Positions 25,429 through 35,068 of a stretch of DNA of 64,000 nt are shown piece by piece. Within the stretch, counting starts at the first letter, position 1; the number at the start of each line of letters is the position of its first letter. Both the position numbers and the translations under genes were made by a program. The notes beneath the pieces are model-generated. The model made no database searches. It saw only the letters and a list, made by a program, of their open reading frames with translations, and was not told the origin of the DNA. The DNA is from Phyllobacterium zundukense (GTDB taxonomy: Bacteria; Pseudomonadota; Alphaproteobacteria; Rhizobiales; Rhizobiaceae): NCBI RefSeq assembly GCF_025452195.1, contig NZ_CP104973.1, positions 2,401,001 to 2,465,000 of the forward strand, read 5' to 3'.

Positions 25429-26313
25429 GTGGCGAAAAGACAGATAATCCTGATAGCTGGACCGACGGCAAGCGGCAAGTCGGCGCTTGCGCTTCGTTTG
25501 GCTGACGAAACACGCGGTGTGATCGTCAATACGGATTCAATGCAGGTCTATGATGTCCTCAATCTCTTGACCGCGCGGCCAGGTCCGGACGATCTCAAAG
25601 CCGCACCGCATTATCTCTACGGGCATGTTTCGCCGAGCATCGCCTACTCGACCGGTCGCTGGCTCGCGGATGCCGAAGACGTTCTGAATAGGCCAGAACT
25701 AGCTGAAAAGACTATGATTTTTGCTGGTGGTACCGGGCTGTATTTTCGTGCACTTCTCGGAGGGCTATCGGCAATGCCTGATATTCCGGCAGACATCCGG
25801 GCGCATTGGCGTCAGCAGGATGCGAAGCTCGGCACAGGGGAATTGCACGCGATTCTCACCGGGAAAGACCCCTTGGCCGCGTCTATCTTGCGCCCGACCG
25901 ATGGCCAGCGGATTGTAAGAGCGCTCGAAGTCATCGATGCGTCGGGCCGGTCCATCGTCGAATGGCAGAAGGCAACCGGCAGATCGCTGATTGACTCTGG
26001 AGCTGCGCGCAAGATTGTTATCGAGCCGGATCGGAAATGGCTTGGCGCCCGCATCGCATCGCGCTTTGAAACGATGATGAAAACTGGCGCCCTCGACGAG
26101 GTCAAGGCATTGCTATCATTGGGACTTTCGAGTGAACTCCCTGCCATGAGGGCGATCGGAGTGCGCGAAATTGCCGAGGTTCTTGCCGATCGGCTGACTG
26201 TAGAGGACGCCGCAGAACTCGCGACAATAGCTACCCGTCAATATGCAAAGCGACAGATGACATGGTTCCGCAACCAGCTCGGCGACGACTGGGAGAGGGT
26301 GTCCTATCCTTGA
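25429..26313 (+). CDS. miaA: tRNA dimethylallyltransferase MiaA
   Basis: A 294-residue protein transferring a dimethylallyl group to A37 of tRNAs reading UNN codons. The P-loop is [32 protein letters not shown] and [17 protein letters not shown] are family motifs, as is the C-terminal [17 protein letters not shown] prefer the GTG at 25429 ([11 protein letters not shown]) to the TTG at 25417. It is divergent from serB with only 26 bases between starts, so the promoters must overlap coding sequence or be shared. Confidence 0.94.
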   Translation: MAKRQIILIAGPTASGKSALALRLADETRGVIVNTDSMQVYDVLNLLTARPGPDDLKAAPHYLYGHVSPSIAYSTGRWLADAEDVLNRPELAEKTMIFAGGTGLYFRALLGGLSAMPDIPADIRAHWRQQDAKLGTGELHAILTGKDPLAASILRPTDGQRIVRALEVIDASGRSIVEWQKATGRSLIDSGAARKIVIEPDRKWLGARIASRFETMMKTGALDEVKALLSLGLSSELPAMRAIGVREIAEVLADRLTVEDAAELATIATRQYAKRQMTWFRNQLGDDWERVSYP

Positions 26314-26314
26314 C

Positions 26315-28198
26315 CTAGGTCTTGTCGTTGCGAAACGTACGGATCAGGTCGCTCGCGCGCAACCGGTCAGTACCTTCGGGTTGCGACTTGGGTGGTTCCT
26401 CTTTGCGGATCGCCGCGTCGATATTGCGCCACTGGGTCCTTACAGGCTCCTGAGCCAACGGCACCGTGTGCCTCTGGCTCGCGACAGGCTGGTTGATACT
26501 GTCGACCATATCGAATGCATCATCCTGACTGCTTGTGCTTTCCGCCGCGTTGAGCTGACGCATTCGCATCAAGATCGTGTCGAGAGAGAGGTGAGAATCG
26601 CCAAGCCGCACGGATTGCTGGCTTTTCGTCATATGTGCGGCCGGCAGTTGGTCAGGCGCAATTGTCTCGAACATCATGCGCATCGGCGTCGGAACGGCCT
26701 CGCCAAACGCGATCGCTTCTCGATTGGCAATCGACGACAGAAATCCAATCGTGCTTTGCGATGCGCCGGTAATGGCGCCCCGTATGATCTCCTGATCGCG
26801 CTCATTTCCAAGGCGCATGGCAAACACGGTGCTGCATTGGGAAAGAATGGTCGCATCGAGTTCGCCCGGACGCTGCGTGATGACAGCTAGATAGACGCCA
26901 TATTTGCGGCCCTCCTTGGCAATGCGGGCAATCGCCTGACGCGTCGGCCAGAAACCCGCATTGGCATCGGCCGGAATGTAACGATGCGCTTCCTCGCAGA
27001 CGACGAGCGTCTGTGCGCGGCCGTCGCTCGACACCGCGAGGTCGAAAGCCATGCGGCAGAGTACCGACGCAACGGAATTCACCACTTCCGATGGCAGTCC
27101 AGCCAATTGAAAGACGCAAATTGGGCGATCGTTCTTGGGTATGCGGAAAATGTGGCCAATCGTCTGGCGCATCTTGTCCATCGTCGTCGGGGCCGAAAAC
27201 ATGAAACGGTAGCGGGGGTCGGCAACCAGCGCTTGCAAACGCTGCCGCAGTGCCTTCATGATCGGCCGATCCGTCTTGCCTTCCAACTGGCCGATGCGCT
27301 CATCGATCAGCTTGGTAAGATCAGCGATACGATATGGTGTCGGGGTATCGGCCGTCATCGACGAATAGTCGCGGTCTTTTTTTAGGAGCGACGCGGCGGT
27401 CATCGCTTCGGAACTGGCAAAGCGCTCCCGTGCAATCGGGATCAGATCGCGCAAGGCATCAACCTCGGCCGGCACCATCGGCCTGCCGCGGAAGACAGCC
27501 TCAGCAAACTCTTCCAGCCTGAACAGCCAATAGGGCAACTCCAAAGTATTATAATCGATCGAGATCGAGTGATCCGGAAAGGCGCTGGCAAATTCGTTGT
27601 GAGGATCAAGGATCAGTACGCGTAGATCGGGTCGCTGCGCGATAATCTTGCGCAAAAGCAGGGAAACAGCGCTCGATTTGCCTACGCCAGTGCTGCCAAG
27701 GACGGCAAAGTGTCGCGAAACCAGGCTGTCGATCGATATCAATGCCGGGATCGATGCATTTTGCGACAGATGCCCGATCGATACGGTGTTCTTCAGGCTC
27801 GCTGTGTAGATAATTGCCAGATCTGTCGCGCGAATCCGATGCGCTACGGCGCCCATGTGAGGATAATTCGCGATGCCGGATGAAAAGGTCAACGAACCAT
27901 CATTGTGCTCGTTGACCTGTCCGATAAGCTCGACATGGATGCGAATGCTCTGGTCGGCTTCGACGACCCATTGCGCTTCATAGGCGTTGACTTCATAGAC
28001 GAGCCCAACCACACGGCTGTTTCCGACCTGAATGGAAATCAGCTGGCCGACCGTCCAGTAGTCATCCGATGCTGCGACGGACGGCCCGGTCAACGCGTAA
28101 ATGACGGCTTTTTCGCCGTTGCATTCGATGACATGCCCGTCGGTTCGATTGCGAACAAAGGGCCTGGGTTGTTCAGCCGGCAAGGCTTCAGCGTTCAT
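26315..28198 (-). CDS. HerA/DUF87-type ATPase
   Basis: A 627-residue AAA+ translocase-like ATPase. The N-terminal beta-barrel (residues ~15-100) precedes the Walker A motif LGSTGVGKSSAVS (~167-179) and LRVLILDPHNEFASAF. QTLVVCEEAHRYIP is the Walker B/DEAH-like element, and VITQRPGELD completes the HerA pattern. Bacterial HerA-type proteins pump DNA or support end processing or defence; no NurA partner is adjacent. The ATG at 28198 is favoured by comparison with the conserved start; an upstream ATG at 28255 is possible. It is convergent with miaA, one base apart. Confidence 0.85.
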   Translation of the reverse strand: MNAEALPAEQPRPFVRNRTDGHVIECNGEKAVIYALTGPSVAASDDYWTVGQLISIQVGNSRVVGLVYEVNAYEAQWVVEADQSIRIHVELIGQVNEHNDGSLTFSSGIANYPHMGAVAHRIRATDLAIIYTASLKNTVSIGHLSQNASIPALISIDSLVSRHFAVLGSTGVGKSSAVSLLLRKIIAQRPDLRVLILDPHNEFASAFPDHSISIDYNTLELPYWLFRLEEFAEAVFRGRPMVPAEVDALRDLIPIARERFASSEAMTAASLLKKDRDYSSMTADTPTPYRIADLTKLIDERIGQLEGKTDRPIMKALRQRLQALVADPRYRFMFSAPTTMDKMRQTIGHIFRIPKNDRPICVFQLAGLPSEVVNSVASVLCRMAFDLAVSSDGRAQTLVVCEEAHRYIPADANAGFWPTRQAIARIAKEGRKYGVYLAVITQRPGELDATILSQCSTVFAMRLGNERDQEIIRGAITGASQSTIGFLSSIANREAIAFGEAVPTPMRMMFETIAPDQLPAAHMTKSQQSVRLGDSHLSLDTILMRMRQLNAAESTSSQDDAFDMVDSINQPVASQRHTVPLAQEPVRTQWRNIDAAIRKEEPPKSQPEGTDRLRASDLIRTFRNDKT

Positions 28199-28350
28199 TG
28201 TTGGTGACCATTCCCTGAACCGATAGCAGGTGTTTGACAAGGCTTGCCGGGTCACCGTAATTCGAAGGCATTGAGATTATATTATCGTGATTATAACAAT
28301 TGTTTCGACCGGTTCAGCGCGGGCATTCGATTTGATTTGAAATTTTGCCG

Positions 28351-28379
28351 TTGACGTATGGAATTTGCTTAACTATCGT
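28351..28379 (+). promoter_or_regulatory. Promoter of the ilvIH operon
   Basis: TTGACG (28351-28356), a 17-base spacer and TATCGT (28374-28379). The predicted transcription start is at about 28386, one or two bases before the leader-peptide ATG. Confidence 0.65.
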
Positions 28380-28387
28380 CCGCGACC

Positions 28388-28435
28388 ATGAAAACAGTTC
28401 TTATCGTCGTGGGATCGCGCATGGGCAGGGTGTAG
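28388..28435 (+). CDS. ilvIH leader peptide
   Basis: A 15-residue peptide, MKTVLIVVGSRMGRV, with five consecutive branched-chain codons (GTT CTT ATC GTC GTG, Val-Leu-Ile-Val-Val). Ribosome stalling here when Val, Leu or Ile is short would control the attenuator that follows. There is no ribosome-binding site and the ATG sits at the predicted transcript start, so translation is probably leaderless. Confidence 0.8.
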   Translation: MKTVLIVVGSRMGRV

Positions 28436-28493
28436 TAAGCACCCGGCGAAAGCTCCCATGCGCGATACACAGGCTCCTTCGGGGGCCTTTTTT
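28414..28493 (+). terminator. Transcription attenuator of ilvIH
   Basis: A 12-base perfect stem pairs ATCGCGCATGGG (28414-28425, within the leader peptide) with CCCATGCGCGAT (28455-28466). A terminator hairpin follows, GGCTCC-TTCG-GGGGCC with TTTTTT (28472-28493). Translation of the leader would open the first stem. How that favours or prevents the terminator depends on alternative pairings I cannot fold exactly. Confidence 0.75.
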
Positions 28494-28565
28494 ATTTCCA
28501 GCATTTCAGTTAGATCAAACACCTTCTGAGGGGCCAAGGGCCGCAGAATACACGGGAAGAGACCG

Positions 28566-30371
28566 ATGAAAGCAGACAAGCAGGATAGTGACAGCCGACC
28601 ATCGCAACGACGTGAAATGACCGGTGCCGAGATGGTCGTCCAGGCGCTCATTGATCAAGGGGTAACCGATATTTTCGGATATCCGGGTGGCGCGGTGCTT
28701 CCCATTTACGATGAACTCTTCCAACAGGACAGGATCAATCACATTCTGGTCCGGCACGAACAGGGTGCGGGCCATGCCGCGGAAGGTTACGCCCGTTCCA
28801 CCGGCAAAGTCGGCGTTATGCTGGTCACATCAGGGCCCGGTGCAACCAATGCGGTCACCCCGCTGCAGGATGCGCTGATGGATTCCATACCGCTCGTCTG
28901 TATCAGTGGACAGGTCCCGACGAGCCTGATCGGTTCGGATGCATTCCAGGAGTGCGACACCGTCGGTATCACGCGCCCTTGTACCAAGCACAATTGGCTG
29001 GTGAAGGATGTCAACGATCTGGCGCGTGTTCTGCACGAAGCCTTCCACGTTGCCAAAACCGGGCGGCCCGGTCCCGTCCTCGTTGACGTTCCGAAGGACG
29101 TTCAGTTTGCAACCGGCATGTATACCCCACCGGAAGTCTCGCCGCGCACCAGCTACCATCCCAGGATCCAAGGCGATATCGAGGCGATCAAGCAGGCTGT
29201 TGCTCTCATGCTGACGGCAAAACGCCCTGTGATCTATTCGGGCGGCGGTGTCATCAACTCCGGCAACGAAGCAAGCAAATTGCTGCGGGAACTGGTCGAG
29301 CTCACCAATTTCCCGATTACCTCGACATTGATGGGCCTCGGTGCTTATCCGGCATCGGGCAAGAATTGGCTTGGCATGCTGGGCATGCACGGAACCTACG
29401 AAGCCAACATGACAATGCATGATTGCGACGTCATGCTGAATATTGGCGCGCGCTTCGACGATCGGATTACCGGTCGCATCAGCGGTTTTTCGCCAAATTC
29501 CCGGAAAATTCATATCGATATCGATCCGTCTTCAATCAACAAGGCGGTTCGGGTTGATGTTCCGGTCATCGGCGATGTTGCCCATGTACTCGAAGACATG
29601 ATTCGCCTGCTGCGAGCCTCCTCGACAAAGCCTGAGGAAAAGGCGATCGATGCATGGTGGTCGCAGATCGACAGATGGCGCTCACGGAAATCTCTGTCCT
29701 ATACACGCAACAAGGACGTGATCATGCCGCAATATGCGCTGGAGCGGCTGTACGCACTGACCAAGGATCGCGACACCTATATCACGACCGAAGTAGGCCA
29801 GCACCAGATGTGGGCGGCGCAGTTCTATCATTTCGAAAAGCCCAATCGCTGGATGACGTCAGGCGGTCTTGGAACGATGGGTTATGGCCTGCCGGCAGCG
29901 CTTGGGGTGCAGATCGCACATCCGGACTCGCTGGTTATCGATATAGCTGGCGACGCTTCGGTGCAGATGACTATGCAAGAGATGAGTGCTGCTGTTCAGT
30001 ATGAGGCGCCGATCAAGATCTTCATCCTGAACAACCAGTATATGGGTATGGTTCGCCAATGGCAGCAACTGCTGCATGGCAATCGCCTGTCACACTCCTA
30101 CACTGAAGCCTTGCCCGATTTCGTCAAATTGGCGGAGGCCTATGGGGGACATGGTATTCGCTGCGAAAAGCCAGGCGATCTCGACGATGCCATTCAGGAA
30201 ATGATCGATGTCAAAAAGCCGGTACTTTTCGATTGCCGCGTGGCAAATCTCGCAAACTGCTTCCCGATGATCCCTTCCGGCAAAGCTCATAATGAGATGC
30301 TTTTGCCGGACGAGGCGACGGATGATGCAGTCGCCAACGCCATCGATGCCAAGGGCAGACAGCTCGTTTAA
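28566..30371 (+). CDS. ilvI: Acetolactate synthase large subunit
   Basis: A 601-residue ThDP enzyme (acetohydroxyacid synthase) that begins valine, leucine and isoleucine synthesis. Visible are GYPGGAVLPIYDELF near the N-terminus with VRHEQGAGHAAEGYAR (catalytic Glu), the FAD-binding middle domain and the ThDP motif DIAGDASVQMTMQEM through LNNQYMGMVRQW. The ATG at 28566 follows GAAGAGACCG. It forms an operon with ilvH and lies downstream of the leader-peptide attenuator. Confidence 0.96.
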   Translation: MKADKQDSDSRPSQRREMTGAEMVVQALIDQGVTDIFGYPGGAVLPIYDELFQQDRINHILVRHEQGAGHAAEGYARSTGKVGVMLVTSGPGATNAVTPLQDALMDSIPLVCISGQVPTSLIGSDAFQECDTVGITRPCTKHNWLVKDVNDLARVLHEAFHVAKTGRPGPVLVDVPKDVQFATGMYTPPEVSPRTSYHPRIQGDIEAIKQAVALMLTAKRPVIYSGGGVINSGNEASKLLRELVELTNFPITSTLMGLGAYPASGKNWLGMLGMHGTYEANMTMHDCDVMLNIGARFDDRITGRISGFSPNSRKIHIDIDPSSINKAVRVDVPVIGDVAHVLEDMIRLLRASSTKPEEKAIDAWWSQIDRWRSRKSLSYTRNKDVIMPQYALERLYALTKDRDTYITTEVGQHQMWAAQFYHFEKPNRWMTSGGLGTMGYGLPAALGVQIAHPDSLVIDIAGDASVQMTMQEMSAAVQYEAPIKIFILNNQYMGMVRQWQQLLHGNRLSHSYTEALPDFVKLAEAYGGHGIRCEKPGDLDDAIQEMIDVKKPVLFDCRVANLANCFPMIPSGKAHNEMLLPDEATDDAVANAIDAKGRQLV

Positions 30372-30392
30372 GAAAACCGGAGAAAATAACAA

Positions 30393-30965
30393 ATGAACGC
30401 TCAAAACCTGGCCTCCGGTTCGGCATATTTCATTGCCAAGGAGACTGAACTACCAGTCACGACAGTTTTATCGGTTCTGGTCGACAACGAACCGGGCGTC
30501 CTCGCCCGCGTGATTGGCCTTTTCTCCGGACGCGGCTATAACATTGAGAGCCTTACGGTTTCCGAGACCGAGCACGAACAGCATCTGTCGCGTATCACGA
30601 TCGTGACGCGTGGCACGCCGCACATTCTGGACCAGATCCGCCACCAGCTGGAACGCATTGTGCCGGTGCACCGCGTGGTGGACTTGTCTGTGCGTGCAGA
30701 TGAGCTTGGCCAGAGCGGACCAATCCAGCGCGAACTGGCCCTGATCAAGGTCGCCGGCTTTGGCGAGCACCGCAACGAAGCATTGCGTCTGGCCGATGCG
30801 TTCCACGCCAAGGTAACGGATGCAACGACGGAGCATTTCATCTTCGAGATCACCGGCAAAGGTTCGAAGATTGACCAGTTTATCGCGATCATGAAGCCGC
30901 TTGGCCTTGTCGAGATTTGCCGGACAGGCGTTGCCGCTATGAACCGCGGCCCGGCGGGAATGTAG
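30393..30965 (+). CDS. ilvH: Acetolactate synthase small (regulatory) subunit
   Basis: A 190-residue ACT-domain subunit: TVLSVLVDNEPGVLARVIGL and RGYNIESLTVSETE are the first ACT domain, with ELALIKVAGFGEHRNEALRL beginning the C-terminal domain. It confers valine feedback and stabilises IlvI. It lies 21 bases after ilvI with a GGAGAAAAT ribosome-binding site. Confidence 0.96.
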   Translation: MNAQNLASGSAYFIAKETELPVTTVLSVLVDNEPGVLARVIGLFSGRGYNIESLTVSETEHEQHLSRITIVTRGTPHILDQIRHQLERIVPVHRVVDLSVRADELGQSGPIQRELALIKVAGFGEHRNEALRLADAFHAKVTDATTEHFIFEITGKGSKIDQFIAIMKPLGLVEICRTGVAAMNRGPAGM

Positions 30966-31057
30966 TTCTGGCGCGTACCTAGTTTTGGTTATTATTGTCA
31001 GGGTGCTCGATTGTATCCCTGACAAGTCCGCTCTTGAGCCAAATATCGCCAGACCCT

Positions 31058-31681
31058 ATGAGTGCTCTTTTCACAGTGGATATCATCGTGACACTCGAGA
31101 TTTTTCTGACCCTGCTGGTGTTCGCCTTCGTCACGTCGATAACGCCGGGACCAAATAATTTCATGCTGCTGACGTCGGGCGTCAATTTCGGCTTCAAACG
31201 CACGATTCCCCACATGTTCGGTATTGGCTCGGGTTTCTTTACTCTGCTTATTGGAGTGGGTTTGGGACTTGGCGCTTTGCTGCAGACGTATCCGCTTCTT
31301 TATACGGCCCTGAAATTTGCTGGTGGTACCTATCTGATCTATCTCGCGTACAAGATCGCCATGTCCCGCTCGCTGAACGCCGTTGACGGTAGGGCGCGCC
31401 CGATGACGTTTCTGGAAGCCGCGGCATTCCAGTGGATCAACCCGAAAGCGTGGGTGATGGCTGTGACCGCCATGGCGACTTATACGTCGCCACAAGCTTA
31501 TTTTACGACGGTTTTAATCGTGGGGATCGCGTTTGCGATCGTGAATATTCCATCCGTTTCCAGCTGGGCAGCCTTCGGCCAGATCATGCGCAGCTGGCTT
31601 GCTGACCCGGTGCGGCTTAAATGGTTCAACATCACAATGGCGATTTTGCTCGTAGCTACCTTGTGGCCGATGTTGAAGTAA
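31058..31681 (+). CDS. LysE/RhtB-family amino acid exporter
   Basis: About 207 residues with six membrane segments and the family motif SITPGPNNFMLLTSGVNFGF near the N-terminus. KFAGGTYLIYLAYKI and AFQWINPKAWVMAVTAM follow. Members export amino acids or similar metabolites. The start is uncertain: ATG at 31058 or GTG at 31088 (MTLEIFLTLLVFAF), neither with a strong ribosome-binding site. Its position next to ilvIH is common in the order but specificity cannot be deduced. Confidence 0.88.
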   Translation: MSALFTVDIIVTLEIFLTLLVFAFVTSITPGPNNFMLLTSGVNFGFKRTIPHMFGIGSGFFTLLIGVGLGLGALLQTYPLLYTALKFAGGTYLIYLAYKIAMSRSLNAVDGRARPMTFLEAAAFQWINPKAWVMAVTAMATYTSPQAYFTTVLIVGIAFAIVNIPSVSSWAAFGQIMRSWLADPVRLKWFNITMAILLVATLWPMLK

Positions 31682-31719
31682 GCTTGCGCTGACCGCTGTT
31701 GGCGCATAGGATTTTCTCC

Positions 31720-32340
31720 ATGCCACACGATCATGACGATCACCATCACGATAATGAGCTCGATCCCATGGCTGCGCGTGTGCGCGCCCTGGAAACGATT
31801 TTGACGGAGAAGGGCCTGATCGACCCGCAGGCGATTGATGTAATCGTCGATACGTATGAAACGAAGGTTGGTCCACGCAACGGGGCGAAGGTCGTCGCAA
31901 AAGCCTGGTCGGATCCGGAATATGCCGCATGGTTGAAGCGCGACGCAACAGCAGCAATTGAATCCTTGAGTTATACCGGGCGGCAGGGCGAACACATGCA
32001 GGCGGTATTCAATACGCCGGAAACGCACAATCTCGTCGTATGCACTCTGTGCTCGTGCTACCCTTGGTCAGTGCTTGGCTTGCCTCCCGTCTGGTATAAA
32101 TCGCCACCTTACCGGTCGAAGGCTGTTATTGATCCGCGCGGCGTATTGATCGAGTTTGATTTGATCCTTCCCGAAACGACAAGGATCCGCGTCTGGGATT
32201 CGACTGCCGAATTGCGCTACCTGGTCGTTCCAATGCGCCCGGAACGTAGCGAAGGTCTGAGTGAAGAACAGCTTGCCGCGCTCGTCACGCGAGACTCCAT
32301 GATCGGGACGGGGCTGGCACGGGCACCGGAGGCAGTATGA
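31720..32340 (+). CDS. nthA: Nitrile hydratase alpha subunit, cobalt type
   Basis: A 206-residue subunit that, with beta, hydrates nitriles to amides. The metal-binding loop VCTLCSC (C108, C111, S112, C113) has Thr at the second position, the mark of cobalt-type enzymes; iron types carry [24 protein letters not shown] and [14 protein letters not shown] are also typical. The N-terminus is unusually His/Asp-rich (HDHDDHHHD, residues 3-11), a potential metal-binding tag. It is first of three genes (alpha-beta-accessory), and no amidase lies nearby. Confidence 0.93.
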   Translation: MPHDHDDHHHDNELDPMAARVRALETILTEKGLIDPQAIDVIVDTYETKVGPRNGAKVVAKAWSDPEYAAWLKRDATAAIESLSYTGRQGEHMQAVFNTPETHNLVVCTLCSCYPWSVLGLPPVWYKSPPYRSKAVIDPRGVLIEFDLILPETTRIRVWDSTAELRYLVVPMRPERSEGLSEEQLAALVTRDSMIGTGLARAPEAV

Positions 32341-32996
32341 ACGGGCCGCATGATCTTGGCGGACAGATGGGTTTTGGGCCCGTTGCGCCAGAAAAGAACG
32401 AGCCGTTGTTTCACGCCGATTGGGAAAAACGGGCGATGGGCATGACAATCGCCGCAGGTGCGATGGGGCATTGGAACATCGATGAGAGCCGTCATGCCCG
32501 CGAAAGTCTGCATCCCGCGGATTATTACGCTTCTACCTACTATGAAATATGGGCCAAGGCGCTGGAGATCCTGCTCAAGCGCCATGGATTTGTCCAGCCA
32601 CAGGAACTCGATAAAGGCCGCTCACTTGGCAAAGGAACTCAGCCAAAGCGTGTTTTGAAAGCGGAAAATGTCGCTGCTGCCCTTGCGAAAGGTGGTCCTT
32701 GCAATCGCCCGGTGGCAGGTGAGCCGCGGTTCCAGCCAGGCGATCGCATTCGGACCCATAATTTCAATCCGGAAACGCATACGCGATTGCCGCGCTATGC
32801 GCGCGGCAAGTTGGGGGTAATCGAAGCTGCCCGCGGTGGCTTTGTCTTTCCGGATTCCAATGCCCACGGCAAGGGTGAAAACCCACAATATGTTTATACA
32901 GTGGTCTTTACCGCGCCTGAGATATGGGGCGATGGAGCCGATCCTACGTTGACCGTCAGTATTGATGCCTGGGAGAGTTATCTTGAGCCTGCGTGA
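32337..32996 (+). CDS. nthB: Nitrile hydratase beta subunit
   Basis: A 219-residue partner subunit: [20 protein letters not shown] is the canonical opening, with [19 protein letters not shown] and the C-terminal SH3-like barrel [19 protein letters not shown] and [12 protein letters not shown]. It overlaps the alpha gene by four bases. The alpha-before-beta order is usual in rhizobia but differs from the beta-alpha order of Rhodococcus cobalt enzymes. Confidence 0.94.
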   Translation: MNGPHDLGGQMGFGPVAPEKNEPLFHADWEKRAMGMTIAAGAMGHWNIDESRHARESLHPADYYASTYYEIWAKALEILLKRHGFVQPQELDKGRSLGKGTQPKRVLKAENVAAALAKGGPCNRPVAGEPRFQPGDRIRTHNFNPETHTRLPRYARGKLGVIEAARGGFVFPDSNAHGKGENPQYVYTVVFTAPEIWGDGADPTLTVSIDAWESYLEPA

Positions 32997-33345
32997 GCTG
33001 ATCACTCACTCGCGCGGACTACCAGGAAGCCCTGATGGCCCGGTATTTGCCGAACCTTGGCAGGCGGGAGCTTTTGCGATGGTGGTCGCCCTCCACGACC
33101 GCGGGTTGTTCACATGGGAGGAATGGGCGGCCACGCTTTCGGGCAAACTGAAACACCTTGGCGCGCTGGATGATGGTAGTGATTACTATCATTGGTGGCT
33201 TGAGGCGTTGGAGTCGCTCATTGCCTCCAAGAATGTTGCGGATAGCCATGATATCGATCAATTGGCTGCCGCTTGGCAGCGCGCTGCTCATGCGACACCG
33301 CATGGCCAACCTATCCGCCTCGAAAATGATCCGGAACGATCCTGA
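32983..33345 (+). CDS. Nitrile hydratase accessory/activator protein
   Basis: About 120 residues: VFAEPWQAGAFAMVVALHDR and FTWEEWAATLSGKL match the P14K/NhlE-type chaperone that delivers cobalt through alpha-subunit swapping. I favour the TTG at 32983 because GGGAGAG lies five bases upstream; the ATG at 32965 lacks a site. It overlaps the end of the beta gene. Confidence 0.85.
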   Translation: MSLRELITHSRGLPGSPDGPVFAEPWQAGAFAMVVALHDRGLFTWEEWAATLSGKLKHLGALDDGSDYYHWWLEALESLIASKNVADSHDIDQLAAAWQRAAHATPHGQPIRLENDPERS

Positions 33346-33346
33346 G

Positions 33347-33778
33347 ATGAATATACGCTTGCTCGCTACATGGCTGGTCTCCACTTTCATGTTGTTTACC
33401 AGCCATGCCTCCGCACAAGACACTTCGTGGTCGACGCCTAACGAAGACGATTTACGCAAAGTCATCACTGGAGCAACCCTGACGGGCGAAGTCAAAGCTG
33501 AGCCGCCCTTCAACTTCACTGAATTCCTTGGCCCGGATGGCAAGTCTCGCGGCAAGATGATCCAATGCTGCAAACCAGAAGAGGTTGCGACGAAGGGGAT
33601 GCCCTACGCCGGCGAGTGGAACCTGGAAAAGGACAATCTTTGCCTGACCTATGAGGGCGAGGACCAGAAAATCTGCTGGACGTTGCAGGTCAATGGCGAT
33701 CGTTTTCGTATGACGAATCAACAATTCGGCCGTATTGGCGAGGGACAGATACGGCCGGGAAACCCCGATAACCTATAA
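33347..33778 (+). CDS. Small secreted hypothetical protein
   Basis: A 143-residue protein with a signal peptide (LLATWLVSTFMLFTSHASA, cleavage before QD). The mature part ends in LCLTYEGEDQKICWTLQV, with four cysteines including a CC pair (MIQCCKPEE). The ATG directly follows the accessory-gene stop. I do not recognise a family; it may be a periplasmic protein unrelated to nitrile metabolism. Confidence 0.75.
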   Translation: MNIRLLATWLVSTFMLFTSHASAQDTSWSTPNEDDLRKVITGATLTGEVKAEPPFNFTEFLGPDGKSRGKMIQCCKPEEVATKGMPYAGEWNLEKDNLCLTYEGEDQKICWTLQVNGDRFRMTNQQFGRIGEGQIRPGNPDNL

Positions 33779-33840
33779 GTCTAAGACTCCTCGCGTCCAT
33801 TTTCCTTGCCCTTTGATGGCGAATCCTGTCACTCAGGATC

Positions 33841-34968
33841 ATGCAATTATCACCGCAACAGGATGAAGCGCTTCGGGCCGTTTCAAAATGGCTGAAAGAC
33901 GGGCGCAGCCCGATTTTTCGGCTTTTCGGTTATGCCGGTACGGGCAAGACGACGCTTGCCCGCTATTTTGCCGAGCATATCGAGGGTGACGTTCAGTTTG
34001 CGGCCTTTACTGGCAAGGCAGCGCAGGTGCTTCGTTCGAAAGGCGCTTCCAACGCCCGCACGCTGCACTCTTTGATCTATCGGCCGCGCGGTGAAGAGGC
34101 GGTGGAAAATGAGACCACTGGCAAAACCAGCATTGCTCCGACATTTTCCTTGAATCGCCAAAGTCCGGTCTCGAAGGCCAAGCTTATCGTCGTCGACGAA
34201 TGCTCTATGGTTGACGAGCAATTGGGACGCGATCTCATGAGCTTTGGCACGCCAATCCTTGTGCTGGGCGACCCCGGTCAGTTGCCGCCAATTTCCGGCG
34301 GCGGTTTTTTCACCGAACACGACCCGGATTATCTCCTGAGCGAAATTCACCGGCAAGCGCGTGACAATCCCATCATTCGTCTGGCGCTCGATGTACGTGA
34401 GGGCCGTGAGTTCACGTTCGGCGATTTTGGCGCGGCGAAAGTGATTTCGAAGACGGACGTCACACAGGACCTGGTTCTCGGTGCCGATCAGGTCCTCGTT
34501 GGTACCAACCGCACCCGCCGGCGCTACAACCAGCGCCTGCGAGAGTTGAAGGGCTTTTCCGCGTCTTTTCCACAGGCTGGTGACAAACTGGTGTGTTTGC
34601 GCAACGACCCTGCAAAGGGCCTGCTCAACGGTTCGCTGTGGAAGGTCATGACCTCGTCGCGTGAAACCGTGAAACCCGGGATCAATCTTTTGGTCGCTCC
34701 GGAAGATGAGGAGCCGGGGAGGGGCGTCGCCAAGATAAAACTGCTGAAATCTCAGTTCGATGACCCCGACGCCGAAATACCGTGGCAGACCAAGAAACGG
34801 TTTGACGATTTCGACTATGGCTATGCACTGACGACCCACAAGGCGCAAGGCTCGCAATGGGATGAGGTCGTGCTCTTCGACGAAAGCTATGCCTTTCGCG
34901 ACACACGCGAACGCTGGCTCTATACCGCAATCACCCGGGCTGCAGAACGCTTGACTGTCGTGCGGTAA
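33841..34968 (+). CDS. RecD-like ATP-dependent DNA helicase
   Basis: A 375-residue SF1 helicase: Walker A GYAGTGKTTLARYF (~residues 24-37), AFTGKAAQVLRSKGASNART, the Walker B region LIVVDECSMVD, VLGDPGQLPPISGGGFF and the C-terminal UvrD-like block YGYALTTHKAQGSQWDEV. It resembles the compact RecD2/Dda-like helicases found alone in many bacteria, and lacks RecB/RecC neighbours. A role in DNA repair or replication is inferred. Confidence 0.9.
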   Translation: MQLSPQQDEALRAVSKWLKDGRSPIFRLFGYAGTGKTTLARYFAEHIEGDVQFAAFTGKAAQVLRSKGASNARTLHSLIYRPRGEEAVENETTGKTSIAPTFSLNRQSPVSKAKLIVVDECSMVDEQLGRDLMSFGTPILVLGDPGQLPPISGGGFFTEHDPDYLLSEIHRQARDNPIIRLALDVREGREFTFGDFGAAKVISKTDVTQDLVLGADQVLVGTNRTRRRYNQRLRELKGFSASFPQAGDKLVCLRNDPAKGLLNGSLWKVMTSSRETVKPGINLLVAPEDEEPGRGVAKIKLLKSQFDDPDAEIPWQTKKRFDDFDYGYALTTHKAQGSQWDEVVLFDESYAFRDTRERWLYTAITRAAERLTVVR

Positions 34969-35068
34969 ACCAATGGACTCAATCTTTGAGTTTAGATGAA
35001 ATACCAATATTTAATGTCGCGTTTCTGCTGTAAAGAAGACACCAGTCCTTCCGCGTATGGGTTAAATC

